33,811 nt of DNA from Flavobacteriaceae bacterium (GTDB lineage: Bacteria; Bacteroidota; Bacteroidia; Flavobacteriales; Flavobacteriaceae): contig CANLLR010000028.1 in the NCBI GenBank assembly GCA_947491985.1, positions 1 through 33,811 of the forward strand, in the 5' to 3' direction. The position numbers and the translations under genes were made by a program. Under the pieces are notes generated by a model, which was not told the origin of the DNA, did no database searches, and saw nothing but the letters and a program-made list of their open reading frames with translations. Of this stretch, positions 8,639 through 16,991 are shown in pieces. Numbering within the stretch: the stretch's first letter is position 1; every line of letters begins with the position of its first letter.

Positions 8639-9712
8639 ATGAATACATTTAAAATACTTTTTCTGTTCGTTTTAGGAACAACATTAAGTTTTGCGCAAAC
8701 AAAAAAAACAGTAAAAAAACCAGTAGCTAATTCTACAACGGTTGCAGCACAAAATTCATCGGATGGAATTTTTGCCGAATTTGAAACGTCAAAAGGAAAA
8801 ATTGTAATTCGATTGGAATATGTTAAAACCCCTGTAACAGTAGCTAACTTTATTTCTTTAATAGAAGGCACCAATTCTTTTATTAAGGATGAAAAGTTAA
8901 AAGGTAAGCCATTTTATGATGGATTAAAATTTCATCGAGTGATTGCAGATTTTATGATTCAAGGTGGTGATCCACTAGGTAATGGTTCAGGCGGTCCTGG
9001 ATATGCTTTTAAAGATGAGATTACTGATTTGAAGCACGATAAAGGTGGTATTTTATCCATGGCTAACTCAGGTCCGAAAACCAACGGATCTCAGTTTTTT
9101 ATCACACACAAAGCAACGCCTTGGCTAGACGGTAAGCACACCGTTTTTGGTAGTGTCGTATCTGGAATGGAAGTAGTCAATACTATAGTTCAAGACGATG
9201 TTATTACTAAAGTTACTGTAATTAGAAAAGGAGCTGATGCTAAAAAATTTGATGCAGCAAAAGTTTTCTCAACCTATTTAACTAACAAAGATGCAGAAGA
9301 AAAATTACAAAGAGAAAAAGAAGAGAATGATAGAGCTATCGTTAACGCCAATGCATTGAAAGAGTTTGCAAACGCACAAACAACCGCAAGTGGATTAAAG
9401 TATATTGTTTTGAAAGAAGGAACAGGAGCAACTCCAGCTAGTGCAACTACCAATGTAAAAGTACATTATATAGGTTGGTTAGCTTCAGGAACAGAAATTG
9501 ATAACAGCATAAAAAGAGGAGTCCCAGCTGACTTTGGATTAAATCAAGTAATTAAAGGTTGGACCGAAGGCTTACAATTAATGAAGGAAGGTTCAAAATA
9601 TAAATTCTATATTCCTTACCAATTAGCATGGGGAGATAAAGCAAATGGTGATAAAATTCCTGCCAAAAGCGATGTTATTTTTGAAGTCGAATTACTTAAA
9701 ATCAACAACTAA
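8639..9712 (+). CDS. Exported prolyl isomerase, cyclophilin + FKBP fusion (second of tandem pair)
   Basis: This 357-residue paralogue has the same domain order as its upstream neighbour but a type I signal peptide (residues 1-20, ending SFAQ) instead of a lipobox, so it should be soluble in the periplasm or secreted. The cyclophilin domain (about 43-197) has FHR (R100), [20 protein letters not shown] and the canonical W162 in [11 protein letters not shown]. The FKBP domain (about 250-356) has [20 protein letters not shown] and ends [10 protein letters not shown]; its usual FDSS loop reads IDNS. A long acidic/basic linker helix connects the domains. It starts about 40 bases after the previous gene and is followed by a clear terminator. 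Confidence 0.92.
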   Translation: MNTFKILFLFVLGTTLSFAQTKKTVKKPVANSTTVAAQNSSDGIFAEFETSKGKIVIRLEYVKTPVTVANFISLIEGTNSFIKDEKLKGKPFYDGLKFHRVIADFMIQGGDPLGNGSGGPGYAFKDEITDLKHDKGGILSMANSGPKTNGSQFFITHKATPWLDGKHTVFGSVVSGMEVVNTIVQDDVITKVTVIRKGADAKKFDAAKVFSTYLTNKDAEEKLQREKEENDRAIVNANALKEFANAQTTASGLKYIVLKEGTGATPASATTNVKVHYIGWLASGTEIDNSIKRGVPADFGLNQVIKGWTEGLQLMKEGSKYKFYIPYQLAWGDKANGDKIPAKSDVIFEVELLKINN

Positions 9713-9721
9713 TTTAAAATT

Positions 9722-9750
9722 AACCCTCGAGAAATTCAGGGTTTTTTTTT
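9722..9750 (+). terminator. Rho-independent terminator after the PPIase operon
   Basis: The stem AACCCT / AGGGTT with a 10-base loop is followed by nine T residues on the plus strand. It ends the gldI-PPIase operon. On the minus strand the hairpin is followed only by a weak AT-rich tract, so it may partly serve the convergent gene too. Confidence 0.85.
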
Positions 9751-9755
9751 GGATG

Positions 9756-10181
9756 CTAATTAAACTTCCAATCAAATAAATCGTTGTCATTAATTATAGC
9801 ACCAATTTCAACACGAATTAACTCTCCGAATTCACTCTGCAAAATCAACCAATTGCTTTCATTGAAATGATTTTCGGTAGCATCAAAATCTTCTTGCTCC
9901 CAAGAAGTAAAGGGCAATTCTTGCTTAACTTCTTCTATATTTCTCCCAATAATCTTCTTATCAAATAAAGTAACCTCAGCATTTGAAGTGATGATATATC
10001 CCAATCGATTGGCTTCATCTTCATAAAATGTCAACCTAAGTTTCTCATTATTGTATAAAAAGATGGTATTGCTTTCATCATCTTCAAATTGCTTATCAGG
10101 ATTGCCATACATCGCAATAACATCGCTTTGCTTCATACCGAATAACAACTTATCGACTCCGTTTTTAAGGTTGAGTTTCAT
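9756..10181 (-). CDS. Uncharacterised cytoplasmic protein, possible internal duplication
   Basis: I do not recognise this 141-residue acidic protein. It has no signal peptide or membrane helix. The two halves look alike. FGMKQSDVIAMYGNPDKQFE followed by LRLTFYEDEANRLGYI in the first half parallels IGRNIEEVKQELPFTSWEQE followed by LILQSEFGELIRVEI in the second: a helix with a Gly start, a Glu/Asp-rich turn, then paired strands. The G.kq.DV...yG.Pd pattern recalls the SmpA/BamE-type helix-turn-strand unit, but this is only a resemblance. It converges with the PPIase operon and stands alone. The coding call rests on normal codon composition, an ATG start and a plausible protein pattern. Confidence 0.7.
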   Translation of the reverse strand: MKLNLKNGVDKLLFGMKQSDVIAMYGNPDKQFEDDESNTIFLYNNEKLRLTFYEDEANRLGYIITSNAEVTLFDKKIIGRNIEEVKQELPFTSWEQEDFDATENHFNESNWLILQSEFGELIRVEIGAIINDNDLFDWKFN

Positions 10182-10279
10182 ATTTTATTTTTTATAAAAT
10201 TAGCAATAAACTTCCATCAGCCAATTAATGATAAAAGCTATTGCCATTAAGTGATAGAAAATTGAATTTAAATTAACGA

Positions 10280-11458
10280 CTAATACTCAAACACACCAAA
10301 CGCACTTTCAATGGAAAGTTTTTTGGTTGCACTCGCTTCTACTCTTCCCACAATTTGTGCATCAACACCAAATGACTTTGAGATTTCGATGATGTCATTG
10401 GCAATGTTTTGAGGAACATAGACTTCCATTCGGTGACCACAATTAAACACTTGGTACATTTCTTTCCAATTGGTGTTGGATTGCTCTTGTATTAACTGGA
10501 AGAGCGGCGGAACAGGAAACATATTGTCTTTAATGACATGCACATTATCTACAAAATGCAAGACTTTAGTTTGTGCACCCCCGGAACAATGCACCATTCC
10601 ATGGATTTCGGTAGGTGTATATTTATTTAGAATTGCCTTAATAATTGGCGCGTAGGTTCTTGTTGGAGAAAGGACTAATTTACCCGCATCGATAGGTAAA
10701 TTTTGAACGGCATCAGTCAATTTTACAGTACCAGAATACACCAAATCTTTCGGCACAGAACTATCAAAACTCTCAGGGAATTTATCCGCTAAATAATGGT
10801 CAAAAACATCATGACGCGCCGATGTTAGTCCGTTGCTTCCCATCCCACCATTATAACTTTTTTCATAATTAGCCTGACCAAATGAAGCCAAACCAACAAT
10901 TACATCACCTGCTTGAATGTTGGCATTATCTACAACATCACTTCGTTTCATTCGCGCCGTAACCGTAGAATCGACGATAATTGTTCGCACCAAATCGCCC
11001 ACATCGGCCGTTTCACCGCCTGTAGAATGAATGGTTACACCGTATGTTTTTAGTTCGTCTATTAATTCTTCGGTTCCGTTGATTATAACAGAAATAACTT
11101 CGGCAGGAATTAAATTTTTATTTCTTCCGATGGTTGAAGAAAGTAAGATATTATCGGTAGCACCCACGCAAAGTAAATCGTCGATGTTCATAATTAACGC
11201 GTCTTGAGCGATGCCTTTCCACACTGAAATGTCGCCCGTTTCTTTCCAATACATATACGCCAAAGACGATTTAGTTCCAGCACCATCAGCGTGCATAATC
11301 AAACAATAGTTATCGTCGTTGGTAAGATAATCAGGAACAATTTTACAAAATGCTTGCGGAAACAATCCTTTATCGATGTTTTTAATGGCGTTGTGTACGT
11401 CTTCTTTAGAAGCGGAAACGCCGCGCATGGCGTAACGTTGACTGTTATCAGAACTCAT
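10280..11458 (-). CDS. purM: PurM-like AIR synthase (phosphoribosylformylglycinamidine cyclo-ligase)
   Basis: PurM closes the imidazole ring of FGAM with ATP to form AIR in purine synthesis. The 392-residue protein has the PurM/AIR synthase fold motifs: HADGAGTKSS (56-65), MNIDDLLCVGA (90-100), GGETADVGDLVRT (147-159) and a C-terminal AIRS_C domain with GQANYEKSYNGGMGSNGLTS and IHGMVHCSGGAQTKVL. It is longer and more divergent than enterobacterial PurM (about 345 residues), which is usual for the Bacteroidota form often named AIR-synthase-related protein. It has its own promoter (TTG, 20-base spacer, TATATTTG) and a palindromic leader. Family is certain; assignment as the purM of this organism is likely. 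Confidence 0.85.
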   Translation of the reverse strand: MSSDNSQRYAMRGVSASKEDVHNAIKNIDKGLFPQAFCKIVPDYLTNDDNYCLIMHADGAGTKSSLAYMYWKETGDISVWKGIAQDALIMNIDDLLCVGATDNILLSSTIGRNKNLIPAEVISVIINGTEELIDELKTYGVTIHSTGGETADVGDLVRTIIVDSTVTARMKRSDVVDNANIQAGDVIVGLASFGQANYEKSYNGGMGSNGLTSARHDVFDHYLADKFPESFDSSVPKDLVYSGTVKLTDAVQNLPIDAGKLVLSPTRTYAPIIKAILNKYTPTEIHGMVHCSGGAQTKVLHFVDNVHVIKDNMFPVPPLFQLIQEQSNTNWKEMYQVFNCGHRMEVYVPQNIANDIIEISKSFGVDAQIVGRVEASATKKLSIESAFGVFEY

Positions 11459-11473
11459 TTTGTAGTAGTTTTT

Positions 11474-11490
11474 TCTAAAGTAACTTTAGA
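11474..11490 (-). promoter_or_regulatory. Palindrome in the purM leader
   Basis: TCTAAAG-TAA-CTTTAGA is a perfect 7+7 inverted repeat between the -7 box and the purM start, 15 bases before the ATG. It could be a repressor site or a small leader hairpin; no known regulator is assigned. Confidence 0.4.
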
Positions 11491-11505
11491 TTGTTTTGTG
11501 TGCTG

Positions 11506-11536
11506 CAAATATAAGTGTAATGTGCCAATTTGACAA
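11506..11536 (-). promoter_or_regulatory. purM promoter (TTG - 20 bp - TATATTTG)
   Basis: On the minus strand TATATTTG (11513-11506) is an exact -7 match, and a TTG at 11536-11534 is 20 bases upstream. This spacing fits the Bacteroidetes sigma-A type promoter, the best-formed example in the window. Confidence 0.6.
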
Positions 11537-11602
11537 TGAGAAAGGAATCAATTTTTGATTTGGGATTTGGGATGCTTTACAAAAGGAAAAATGCATTGTT
11601 GA

Positions 11603-11709
11603 CTAGCCCTGATGCAAGGGGAAAACCTTTTTGTCGCTCGGGCTTTGCTCGAGATGACGAAAAGTTTTGGAAAAGCAGCAGGAACCTGCAGGCAGGAATG
11701 GATTGCTGA
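11603..11709. repeat. Dispersed intergenic repeat, copy 2
   Basis: It begins CTAGCCCTGATG, the inverted form of the GGGCTAG end seen at 5293 and 29550. It contains a hairpin between AAAACCTTTTTGTC (11622-11635) and GACGAAAAGTTTT (11656-11668), and a short palindrome GCAGG-AA-CCTGC (11678-11689). It lies between the second OmpA gene and purM. A separate perfect palindrome CCGAAGCTTCGG (11722-11733) lies close to the OmpA stop and may belong to the same decayed element. No coding potential is seen. Confidence 0.6.
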
Positions 11710-11742
11710 AAATGCCCAATCCCGAAGCTTCGGAATTTGCTT

Positions 11743-12531
11743 CTAATTTTCTAAAATTAAAATTTCAACGCGACGGTTTTCGTCCTCTTCTTGAGTATTT
11801 TTTTCGGGAATAGTATGCACAGGTCGCGAAACACCGTATCCTTTGAACGTCATTCGGTTTCTGTCGATTTTTTTGCGAATAAGGTAATTGTAAACGGCTT
11901 TGGCTCTAGCGTTTGAAATGACCTCTTTTTGATCGGGACGTTTGCAACAGATATGGCCTTGAATTTCGATTTTTAATTTGGGATTATCAACCATGACACA
12001 AAAAAGTTCGTACAATAAAGACTCTGATTTCGGAACCGTTTTGGCAGAATTATTGAAAAAATAAATATTTTCAAGTGTGATGAGATCACCTTTTTTTGCC
12101 GACTTCATTTTTTCTTTCAGTTGTTCTTTTGGAGGCATCGGTTTACTTTCGATAGCTTCTGATTTTTCTTGATAAATAATAGTCACACGACGGTTTTCAC
12201 CCTGGACTTTAGATTGTTCAAAATCTTCGCCAAAGCCTCGAATTTCGATATCTTTTTTGACATCAATATCACTTTCTTTTAGAAACCGATACACTTCATT
12301 GACGCGTTGTAAAGCTAAAGTTTCGTTGTATAGATTTGTTCCTTTCCAATCGCAAAAACCATAGAGTTTGGTCACTTGATAATTTTTACCTTCAGCTATC
12401 CAAGTGTTGATTTTTATGACTGCATCGTCGTTTAATTCGTATTTATCGAAATCAAAATACACATTGAGCTTTTCTTGTGCAAAGCCAAGTGACGAAAACA
12501 ATAAAAACAGATGTAGGTATTTTTTTATCAT
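11743..12531 (-). CDS. Exported protein with two tandem OmpA-like domains (second of pair)
   Basis: OmpA C-terminal-like domains bind peptidoglycan through the diaminopimelate group. This 262-residue protein has a signal peptide (ending GFAQ) and two such domains. The first (about 22-121) runs from VYFDFDKYELNDDAV to GENRRVTIIYQ. The second (about 150-261) contains FFNNSAKTVP, LKIEIQGHICC, ARAKAVYNYLI and ENRRVEILIL. There is no beta-barrel, so it is probably a periplasmic wall-binding protein. The unusual GHICC, with two adjacent cysteines where GHTD is typical, is shared with the paralogue. Its start lies two bases after the previous stop, so the two are cotranscribed. Confidence 0.87.
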   Translation of the reverse strand: MIKKYLHLFLLFSSLGFAQEKLNVYFDFDKYELNDDAVIKINTWIAEGKNYQVTKLYGFCDWKGTNLYNETLALQRVNEVYRFLKESDIDVKKDIEIRGFGEDFEQSKVQGENRRVTIIYQEKSEAIESKPMPPKEQLKEKMKSAKKGDLITLENIYFFNNSAKTVPKSESLLYELFCVMVDNPKLKIEIQGHICCKRPDQKEVISNARAKAVYNYLIRKKIDRNRMTFKGYGVSRPVHTIPEKNTQEEDENRRVEILILEN

Positions 12532-12533
12532 CT

Positions 12534-13424
12534 TTACTTGTCTAAAATCATAATTTCTACACGACGATTTCGTGCCGCTTCATACTCACTTTTTTCTGGA
12601 ATAGGAAATTTGGGTTTGGACACACCAAATCCGGTGGTTTTAATGCGTTTTTCGCTGATTCCTTCCGAAACCAAAATACGTTTTACTTGTCGGGCTCTGT
12701 CGGTAGACAAATTTTTTACATCTTTGTCGACACAGCAAATATGTCCTTGAATTTCAATTTTGAGCTTCGGATATTTGTTCATCACATAAATCAATTCATC
12801 GATACCGCGTTTGGATGTTTGCATCACCGCAAATGTATTGAGGTGAAAATTGATATCGTTAAGTCGAATCAATGTCCCTTTTTGAGAGAGTCCGATTTTT
12901 TGTTCTAAAGTTGCGTTTTCTAGGAAATTCATCGTTTCTTCTTCAATAGGAACAATGACTTCGGGTTCGATTACTTTTGATTTAGCTCCGCTCCGTTCGG
13001 CTATGCCTCGGGTTATGCCCAGAATTTCGTCTTCTCGAGCTAAGTCTTTCGGTAAAATGTAGTAGATAGTTACTTTTCTATTTTCAGCTTTATTGGTGGA
13101 TTGTTTGAAATTTTCACCGAAACTACGGGACTTAAAATCGTCGCGTATTTTAACTTTATTCTGAATTTGTGTCAGAATAAAATTGACTCTTTTATTGGCT
13201 AAAGAATCGTTAAACCCTGAGCTTCCGTCTTCATCAGTGTAGCCATTGATGGCGACAATTTTTGCGTCTTTATTGTTGATCATCCAATTTTGGAGTTTGG
13301 TAGTTTCGATTTTAGTCAAATTGAATTTATTACTGTCAAAAAAAGCCTCAAATTGTTCTTGGGCTTTTGCAGAAATAAAAGCATTTAAAAGTACTAACAG
13401 GAAAATAAGTTTTCTCATATTCAT
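12534..13424 (-). CDS. Exported protein with two tandem OmpA-like domains (first of pair)
   Basis: This 296-residue paralogue of the downstream gene has a signal peptide (ending AKAQ). The first OmpA-like domain is at about 25-125 (FFDSNKFNLTKIET, AINGYTDEDGSSGFNDSLA, AENRKVTIYY). The second is at about 180-295 (FHLNTFAVMQTSKRGIDEL, LKIEIQGHICCVDKDVKNL, NRRVEIMILDK). The first domain keeps the classical GYTD, the second has GHICC. An ATG two codons inside (13418) is an equally good start. It is preceded by the glnN terminator, so it begins its own two-gene unit. The function is inferred as peptidoglycan binding; the partner is unknown. Confidence 0.87.
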   Translation of the reverse strand: MNMRKLIFLLVLLNAFISAKAQEQFEAFFDSNKFNLTKIETTKLQNWMINNKDAKIVAINGYTDEDGSSGFNDSLANKRVNFILTQIQNKVKIRDDFKSRSFGENFKQSTNKAENRKVTIYYILPKDLAREDEILGITRGIAERSGAKSKVIEPEVIVPIEEETMNFLENATLEQKIGLSQKGTLIRLNDINFHLNTFAVMQTSKRGIDELIYVMNKYPKLKIEIQGHICCVDKDVKNLSTDRARQVKRILVSEGISEKRIKTTGFGVSKPKFPIPEKSEYEAARNRRVEIMILDK

Positions 13425-13473
13425 ATAACGAAATTACGTAAAAATACTATTATCGTTACAAAAGTTGTTCCAA

Positions 13474-13501
13474 TAAAAAAACCTGCTCTCATCAAGCAGG
13501 T
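13474..13501 (-). terminator. Terminator after glnN
   Basis: ACCTGCT / AGCAGGT forms a 7-base stem with a 7-base loop (13481-13501). On the minus strand it is followed by a run of T (plus-strand A residues 13475-13480), which fits termination of glnN transcription before the OmpA pair. Confidence 0.8.
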
Positions 13502-13547
13502 ATTTTTATCAATTATCTATTTCTTTCTGTGTATTCTTTGAAGAAAA

Positions 13548-15737
13548 CTATCGTGTAAACAACAATTCTCTGTATTTGGTCAATGTCCAGATTTCGTCAT
13601 CTACCAAAAGCTCTAATTTATCGCAATGTTCGCGAATGATTTCAAAATACGGTTTCACTTTATCGCAATACATTTCAGCCATTTTCTGAGCATCGGTTAA
13701 TACATTGGCTTTTTTTCGGGCTTCGGTCATTGCCTCTACATTAGAGTTGATGCCTTCAATGTGAGCGGAAATTTCTTTAATCAATGAAATTTGTTCTTTG
13801 GCAATTTTTTCAAAGTCTTTACCGAATATTTCTTTCAATCCACGTACATTCTCAATTAAGGTATTTTGGTAACGAATAGCCGTTGGAATTACATGATTGC
13901 GGGCAATATCTCCTAAAACACGTCCTTCAATTTGAATTTTCTTAGTGTACTCTTCCAATTCGATTTCGTAACGCGCTTCTACCTCAACGTGGTTCATTAC
14001 GTTCAATTCGCTAAATAAATCCAATGCTTTTTGAGACACTTTAGCTTTCAAAGCCGTTGGGGTTGTTTTATGATTGCTTAATCCGCGTTTTTTTGCTTCT
14101 TTTTCCCATGCTTCGCTGTAACCATCACCTTCAAAAAGAATGTTTTTAGTTCCTTTGATGTACTCTCTTAAAACATTGAAAATTGCTTCGTCTTTCTTTA
14201 AATCTTTTTTCTCGATTAAAGTATCTACTTCTTTTTTAAACTCTTTCAATTGTTTCGCTACAATCGAATTTAAAGTAGTCATTGCATTCGCGCAATTCGC
14301 AGACGAACCAACAGCTCGGAATTCAAATTTATTTCCTGTAAAGGCAAAAGGCGATGTACGGTTTCTATCGGTGTTGTCTAACATAACATCCGGAATTTTA
14401 CCAACCACGTTTAATTTTAAATCTGTTTTTTCTTCTGGTGATAATTTTCCTTTAGAAACACCTTCCAATTCGGCCAATACTTTGGTTAATTGTTCTCCAA
14501 TAAATACAGAAATAATGGCTGGTGGCGCTTCATTCGCTCCCAATCGGTGATCGTTACTAGCTGTTGCGATAGCTGCACGAAGCAATTCTTCATACTCATT
14601 TACCGCTTTAATCGTATTGATAAAGAACGATAAAAATTGTAAATTACTCATTGGTGTTTTGCTAGGCGAAAGCAAGTTTACACCTGTATCGGTAGCCAAC
14701 GACCAGTTGTTGTGTTTACCGGAACCATTTACACCTTGGAACGGTTTTTCGTGAAAAAGTACTTTAAAATCGTGACGCTCTCCTACCTTAGACATGACGT
14801 CCATTAAAAGAGAGTTGTGATCGACTGCCAAATTGGTTTCTTCAAAAATAGGAGCCAATTCGAATTGATTTGGTGCTACTTCGTTGTGACGTGTTTTAAC
14901 CGGAATGCCGAGTAACATACATTCTTCTTCCAATTCCCGCATATAATTCAAAGCACGAGACGGAATCGATCCAAAATAATGATCGTCTAATTGTTGTCCT
15001 TTTGCAGATGTGTGTCCGAGTAAGGTTCGACCAGTCATCACTAAATCGGGACGCGAATTCGCTAAAGAAGCATCAATTAAGAAATATTCTTGTTCCCAAC
15101 CTAAAGTGGCGGTTACTTTTTTTACATTTTTATCGAAATATTTACAAACGTCAGTTGCTGCTTCATCGACAGCATTTAAAGCACGCAACAAAGGTGTTTT
15201 GTAATCTAATGCTTCTCCAGTGTATGAAATAAACACAGTCGGAATACATAAGGTAGTTCCGAAAATAAAAGCTGGCGAAGTTGGATCCCAAGCGGTATAA
15301 CCACGAGCTTCGAATGTATTTCTGATGCCTCCATTTGGAAAAGAAGATGCATCTGGTTCTTGTTGTACCAATTGACTACCTCCAAATTTTTCAACTGGAT
15401 CAGAACCATCGTAAGACGTTTCAAAAAACGCATCGTGTTTTTCTGCAGTAGTTCCAGTTAAAGGTTGAAACCAGTGTGTGTAATGCGTTACGCCTTTCGC
15501 CAAAGACCATTCTTTCATACCCATTGCGATATAATCGGCTAATTTTCGGTCAATTTTTGTACCGTGTTGCACTGCATCTTTCACTCCTTTATATGCATCT
15601 GAAGTTAAATATTGCTTCATAGCTTTATCATTAAAAACATTAGAACCAAAAAGATCTGATTTTCTTCCTGCTTCTTCAAATTTTACAGGCTTTCTGCCTG
15701 ATGCATCTTTTAGTGCTTGAAAACGTAAAGTTGACAT
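13548..15737 (-). CDS. glnN: Glutamine synthetase type III
   Basis: Type III glutamine synthetase makes glutamine from glutamate, ammonia and ATP as a large homo-oligomer and is typical of Bacteroidota. The 729-residue length matches GSIII, not GSI (about 470). Visible motifs are GWEQEYFLID (about 213-222, metal-binding Glu), HNEVAPNQFELAPIFEE (284-300), FHEKPFQGVNGSGKHNNWS (328-346) and NDHRLGANEAPPAIISVFIG. The promoter shows an exact TATATTTG box about 40 bases upstream, flanked by two near-identical copies of AATAGGGTRTAA, possibly an operator for nitrogen control. It has its own terminator. Identity is sure. Confidence 0.96.
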   Translation of the reverse strand: MSTLRFQALKDASGRKPVKFEEAGRKSDLFGSNVFNDKAMKQYLTSDAYKGVKDAVQHGTKIDRKLADYIAMGMKEWSLAKGVTHYTHWFQPLTGTTAEKHDAFFETSYDGSDPVEKFGGSQLVQQEPDASSFPNGGIRNTFEARGYTAWDPTSPAFIFGTTLCIPTVFISYTGEALDYKTPLLRALNAVDEAATDVCKYFDKNVKKVTATLGWEQEYFLIDASLANSRPDLVMTGRTLLGHTSAKGQQLDDHYFGSIPSRALNYMRELEEECMLLGIPVKTRHNEVAPNQFELAPIFEETNLAVDHNSLLMDVMSKVGERHDFKVLFHEKPFQGVNGSGKHNNWSLATDTGVNLLSPSKTPMSNLQFLSFFINTIKAVNEYEELLRAAIATASNDHRLGANEAPPAIISVFIGEQLTKVLAELEGVSKGKLSPEEKTDLKLNVVGKIPDVMLDNTDRNRTSPFAFTGNKFEFRAVGSSANCANAMTTLNSIVAKQLKEFKKEVDTLIEKKDLKKDEAIFNVLREYIKGTKNILFEGDGYSEAWEKEAKKRGLSNHKTTPTALKAKVSQKALDLFSELNVMNHVEVEARYEIELEEYTKKIQIEGRVLGDIARNHVIPTAIRYQNTLIENVRGLKEIFGKDFEKIAKEQISLIKEISAHIEGINSNVEAMTEARKKANVLTDAQKMAEMYCDKVKPYFEIIREHCDKLELLVDDEIWTLTKYRELLFTR

Positions 15738-15755
15738 AAAATTAAATTTTGAAAG

Positions 15756-15831
15756 TTACACCCTATTATTTTGATGCAAATATAATAATAAATGAACAAT
15801 AAAATAATTATACCCTATTTTTTTAGGGGTA
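15756..15831 (-). promoter_or_regulatory. glnN promoter region with repeated AATAGGGTRTAA motif
   Basis: The -7 box TATATTTG is at 15784-15777 on the minus strand. TTACACCCTATT (15756-15767) and TTATACCCTATT (15808-15819) are 11/12 identical and lie 52 bases apart, on either side of the promoter. The upstream copy is also half of a near-palindrome, TACCCT...AGGGGTA (15811-15831). Paired sites like these could allow looping or cooperative repression; this is inference. Confidence 0.45.
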
Positions 15832-15893
15832 AAAAATATAAATATGAATTTTAAATTGTGAATTATGAATTTTTCATAACTGTTTAAAAAGTA

Positions 15894-15901
15894 TACCTTT
15901 G
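15894..15901 (+). promoter_or_regulatory. terC-like gene -7 box (TACCTTTG)
   Basis: An exact TAnnTTTG match lies 53 bases upstream of the ATG at 15955, in the 217-base region divergent from glnN. Between box and gene lies a degenerate AATTCATAATT inverted repeat. Confidence 0.45.
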
Positions 15902-15954
15902 TGGAAATTGAAATCGCGTACTTTTAATTCTTTTTTAATTCATAATTGATTACT

Positions 15955-16926
15955 ATGGTTGTTTGGATTTTATTCTTCGTATTGGTATTTGCCATTCTCG
16001 CATTAGATTTAGGTGTGTTTAATAAAACACCGCATATTATTAGCACTAAAGAAGCTAGTAAATGGACAGCTATATGGGTATCGGTGTCATTTGTATTTTC
16101 AGGTGTCATTTATTGGTTGTATGGCACCGATTTTATTGCAAACCCAAACAATCTATCACAAACCAATGCCGCTTTAAAATTCATTACTGGGTATTTGATT
16201 GAATTGTCATTAAGTGTAGACAACATATTTGTAATTGCCATTATTTTCGCCTCGTTCAAAATTCCGCAGAAATACCAGCATCGTGTTTTATTTTGGGGAA
16301 TTTTAGGTGCAATAGTATTCCGTGGTTTGATGATTGGTTTTGGAGTAGCCTTGATTAATAAGTTCAGTTGGACCACATATCTATTTGGAGCGTTTTTACT
16401 TTTTACTGCGTTGAAAATGCTTTTCACTAAAGATAGTGAGGATTTTGACCCTAAACATTCTTTTATTTATAAAACGTTAGGCAAGATTATGCCTATTACT
16501 TCTGAACACGATAAAGAACACTTTTTTATTCAAACTAATAAAGGAAAAGCTGCAACACCTTTATTTGTTGCTTTAATCATTATTGAAGTAATGGATGTAT
16601 TATTTGCCGTAGACAGCGTACCCGCTATTCTAGCAATTACCTCAGATCCGTTTTTGGTTTTTAGTTCTAATATTTTTGCCATATTAGGTTTACGATCCAT
16701 GTATTTTTTCTTATCAAATATGTTGGAAAAATTCAGCTATTTAGAATACAGTTTAATTGCAATTTTAAGTTTTGTTGGAGTAAAAATGCTTGCACATAGT
16801 TATGTAAAAATTCCTGAATGGGCATCGCTTGCTTTTATCGCATTATCATTACTTATCGGTATTTTGGTTTCTTTACAAAAATCAAAATCAGATGCAGATC
16901 ACAAACCTGCAAGAGATGAGGAATAA
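15955..16926 (+). CDS. TerC/Alx-family integral membrane protein
   Basis: TerC-family proteins (Alx, MeeF and relatives) are inner-membrane proteins linked to manganese export and metal homeostasis. The 323-residue protein has about seven to nine hydrophobic segments. It carries the family's acidic membrane motifs: LIELSLSVDNIFVIAIIF (E83, D89) and IIEVMDVLFAVDSVPAILAIT (E211, D214, D220). I chose the ATG at 15955; the frame opens three codons earlier at a TTG with no advantage. It ends in a charged cytoplasmic tail. It is divergent from glnN and convergent with a lipoprotein gene across a shared hairpin. Whether it moves Mn2+ is an inference from the family. Confidence 0.9.
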   Translation: MVVWILFFVLVFAILALDLGVFNKTPHIISTKEASKWTAIWVSVSFVFSGVIYWLYGTDFIANPNNLSQTNAALKFITGYLIELSLSVDNIFVIAIIFASFKIPQKYQHRVLFWGILGAIVFRGLMIGFGVALINKFSWTTYLFGAFLLFTALKMLFTKDSEDFDPKHSFIYKTLGKIMPITSEHDKEHFFIQTNKGKAATPLFVALIIIEVMDVLFAVDSVPAILAITSDPFLVFSSNIFAILGLRSMYFFLSNMLEKFSYLEYSLIAILSFVGVKMLAHSYVKIPEWASLAFIALSLLIGILVSLQKSKSDADHKPARDEE

Positions 16927-16954
16927 AAAAAGAGGTTGTTTCCCAACAACCTCT
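16925..16954 (-). terminator. Terminator between terC-like gene and lipoprotein gene
   Basis: AGAGGTTGTT-TCCC-AACAACCTCT is a perfect 10-base stem with a 4-base loop. Plus-strand A residues before it make a T-run on the minus strand, so it is a good terminator for the leftward lipoprotein gene. It also sits directly after the terC-like stop but lacks a T-run in that direction. Confidence 0.8.
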
Positions 16955-16991
16955 ACTTATGAATCATTCAACTAATTATTATTTAACCCAA

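Noticed and set aside
11610..11735. CRISPR-like or IS-end structure from the clustered palindromes
   Set aside because: The palindromes differ from each other, are not regularly spaced, and no spacer, transposase or target duplication is visible; a decayed dispersed repeat fits better.
14140..14550. 136-residue plus-strand open frame inside glnN
   Set aside because: It is a shadow of the conserved GSIII frame, with no promoter or recognisable protein pattern.
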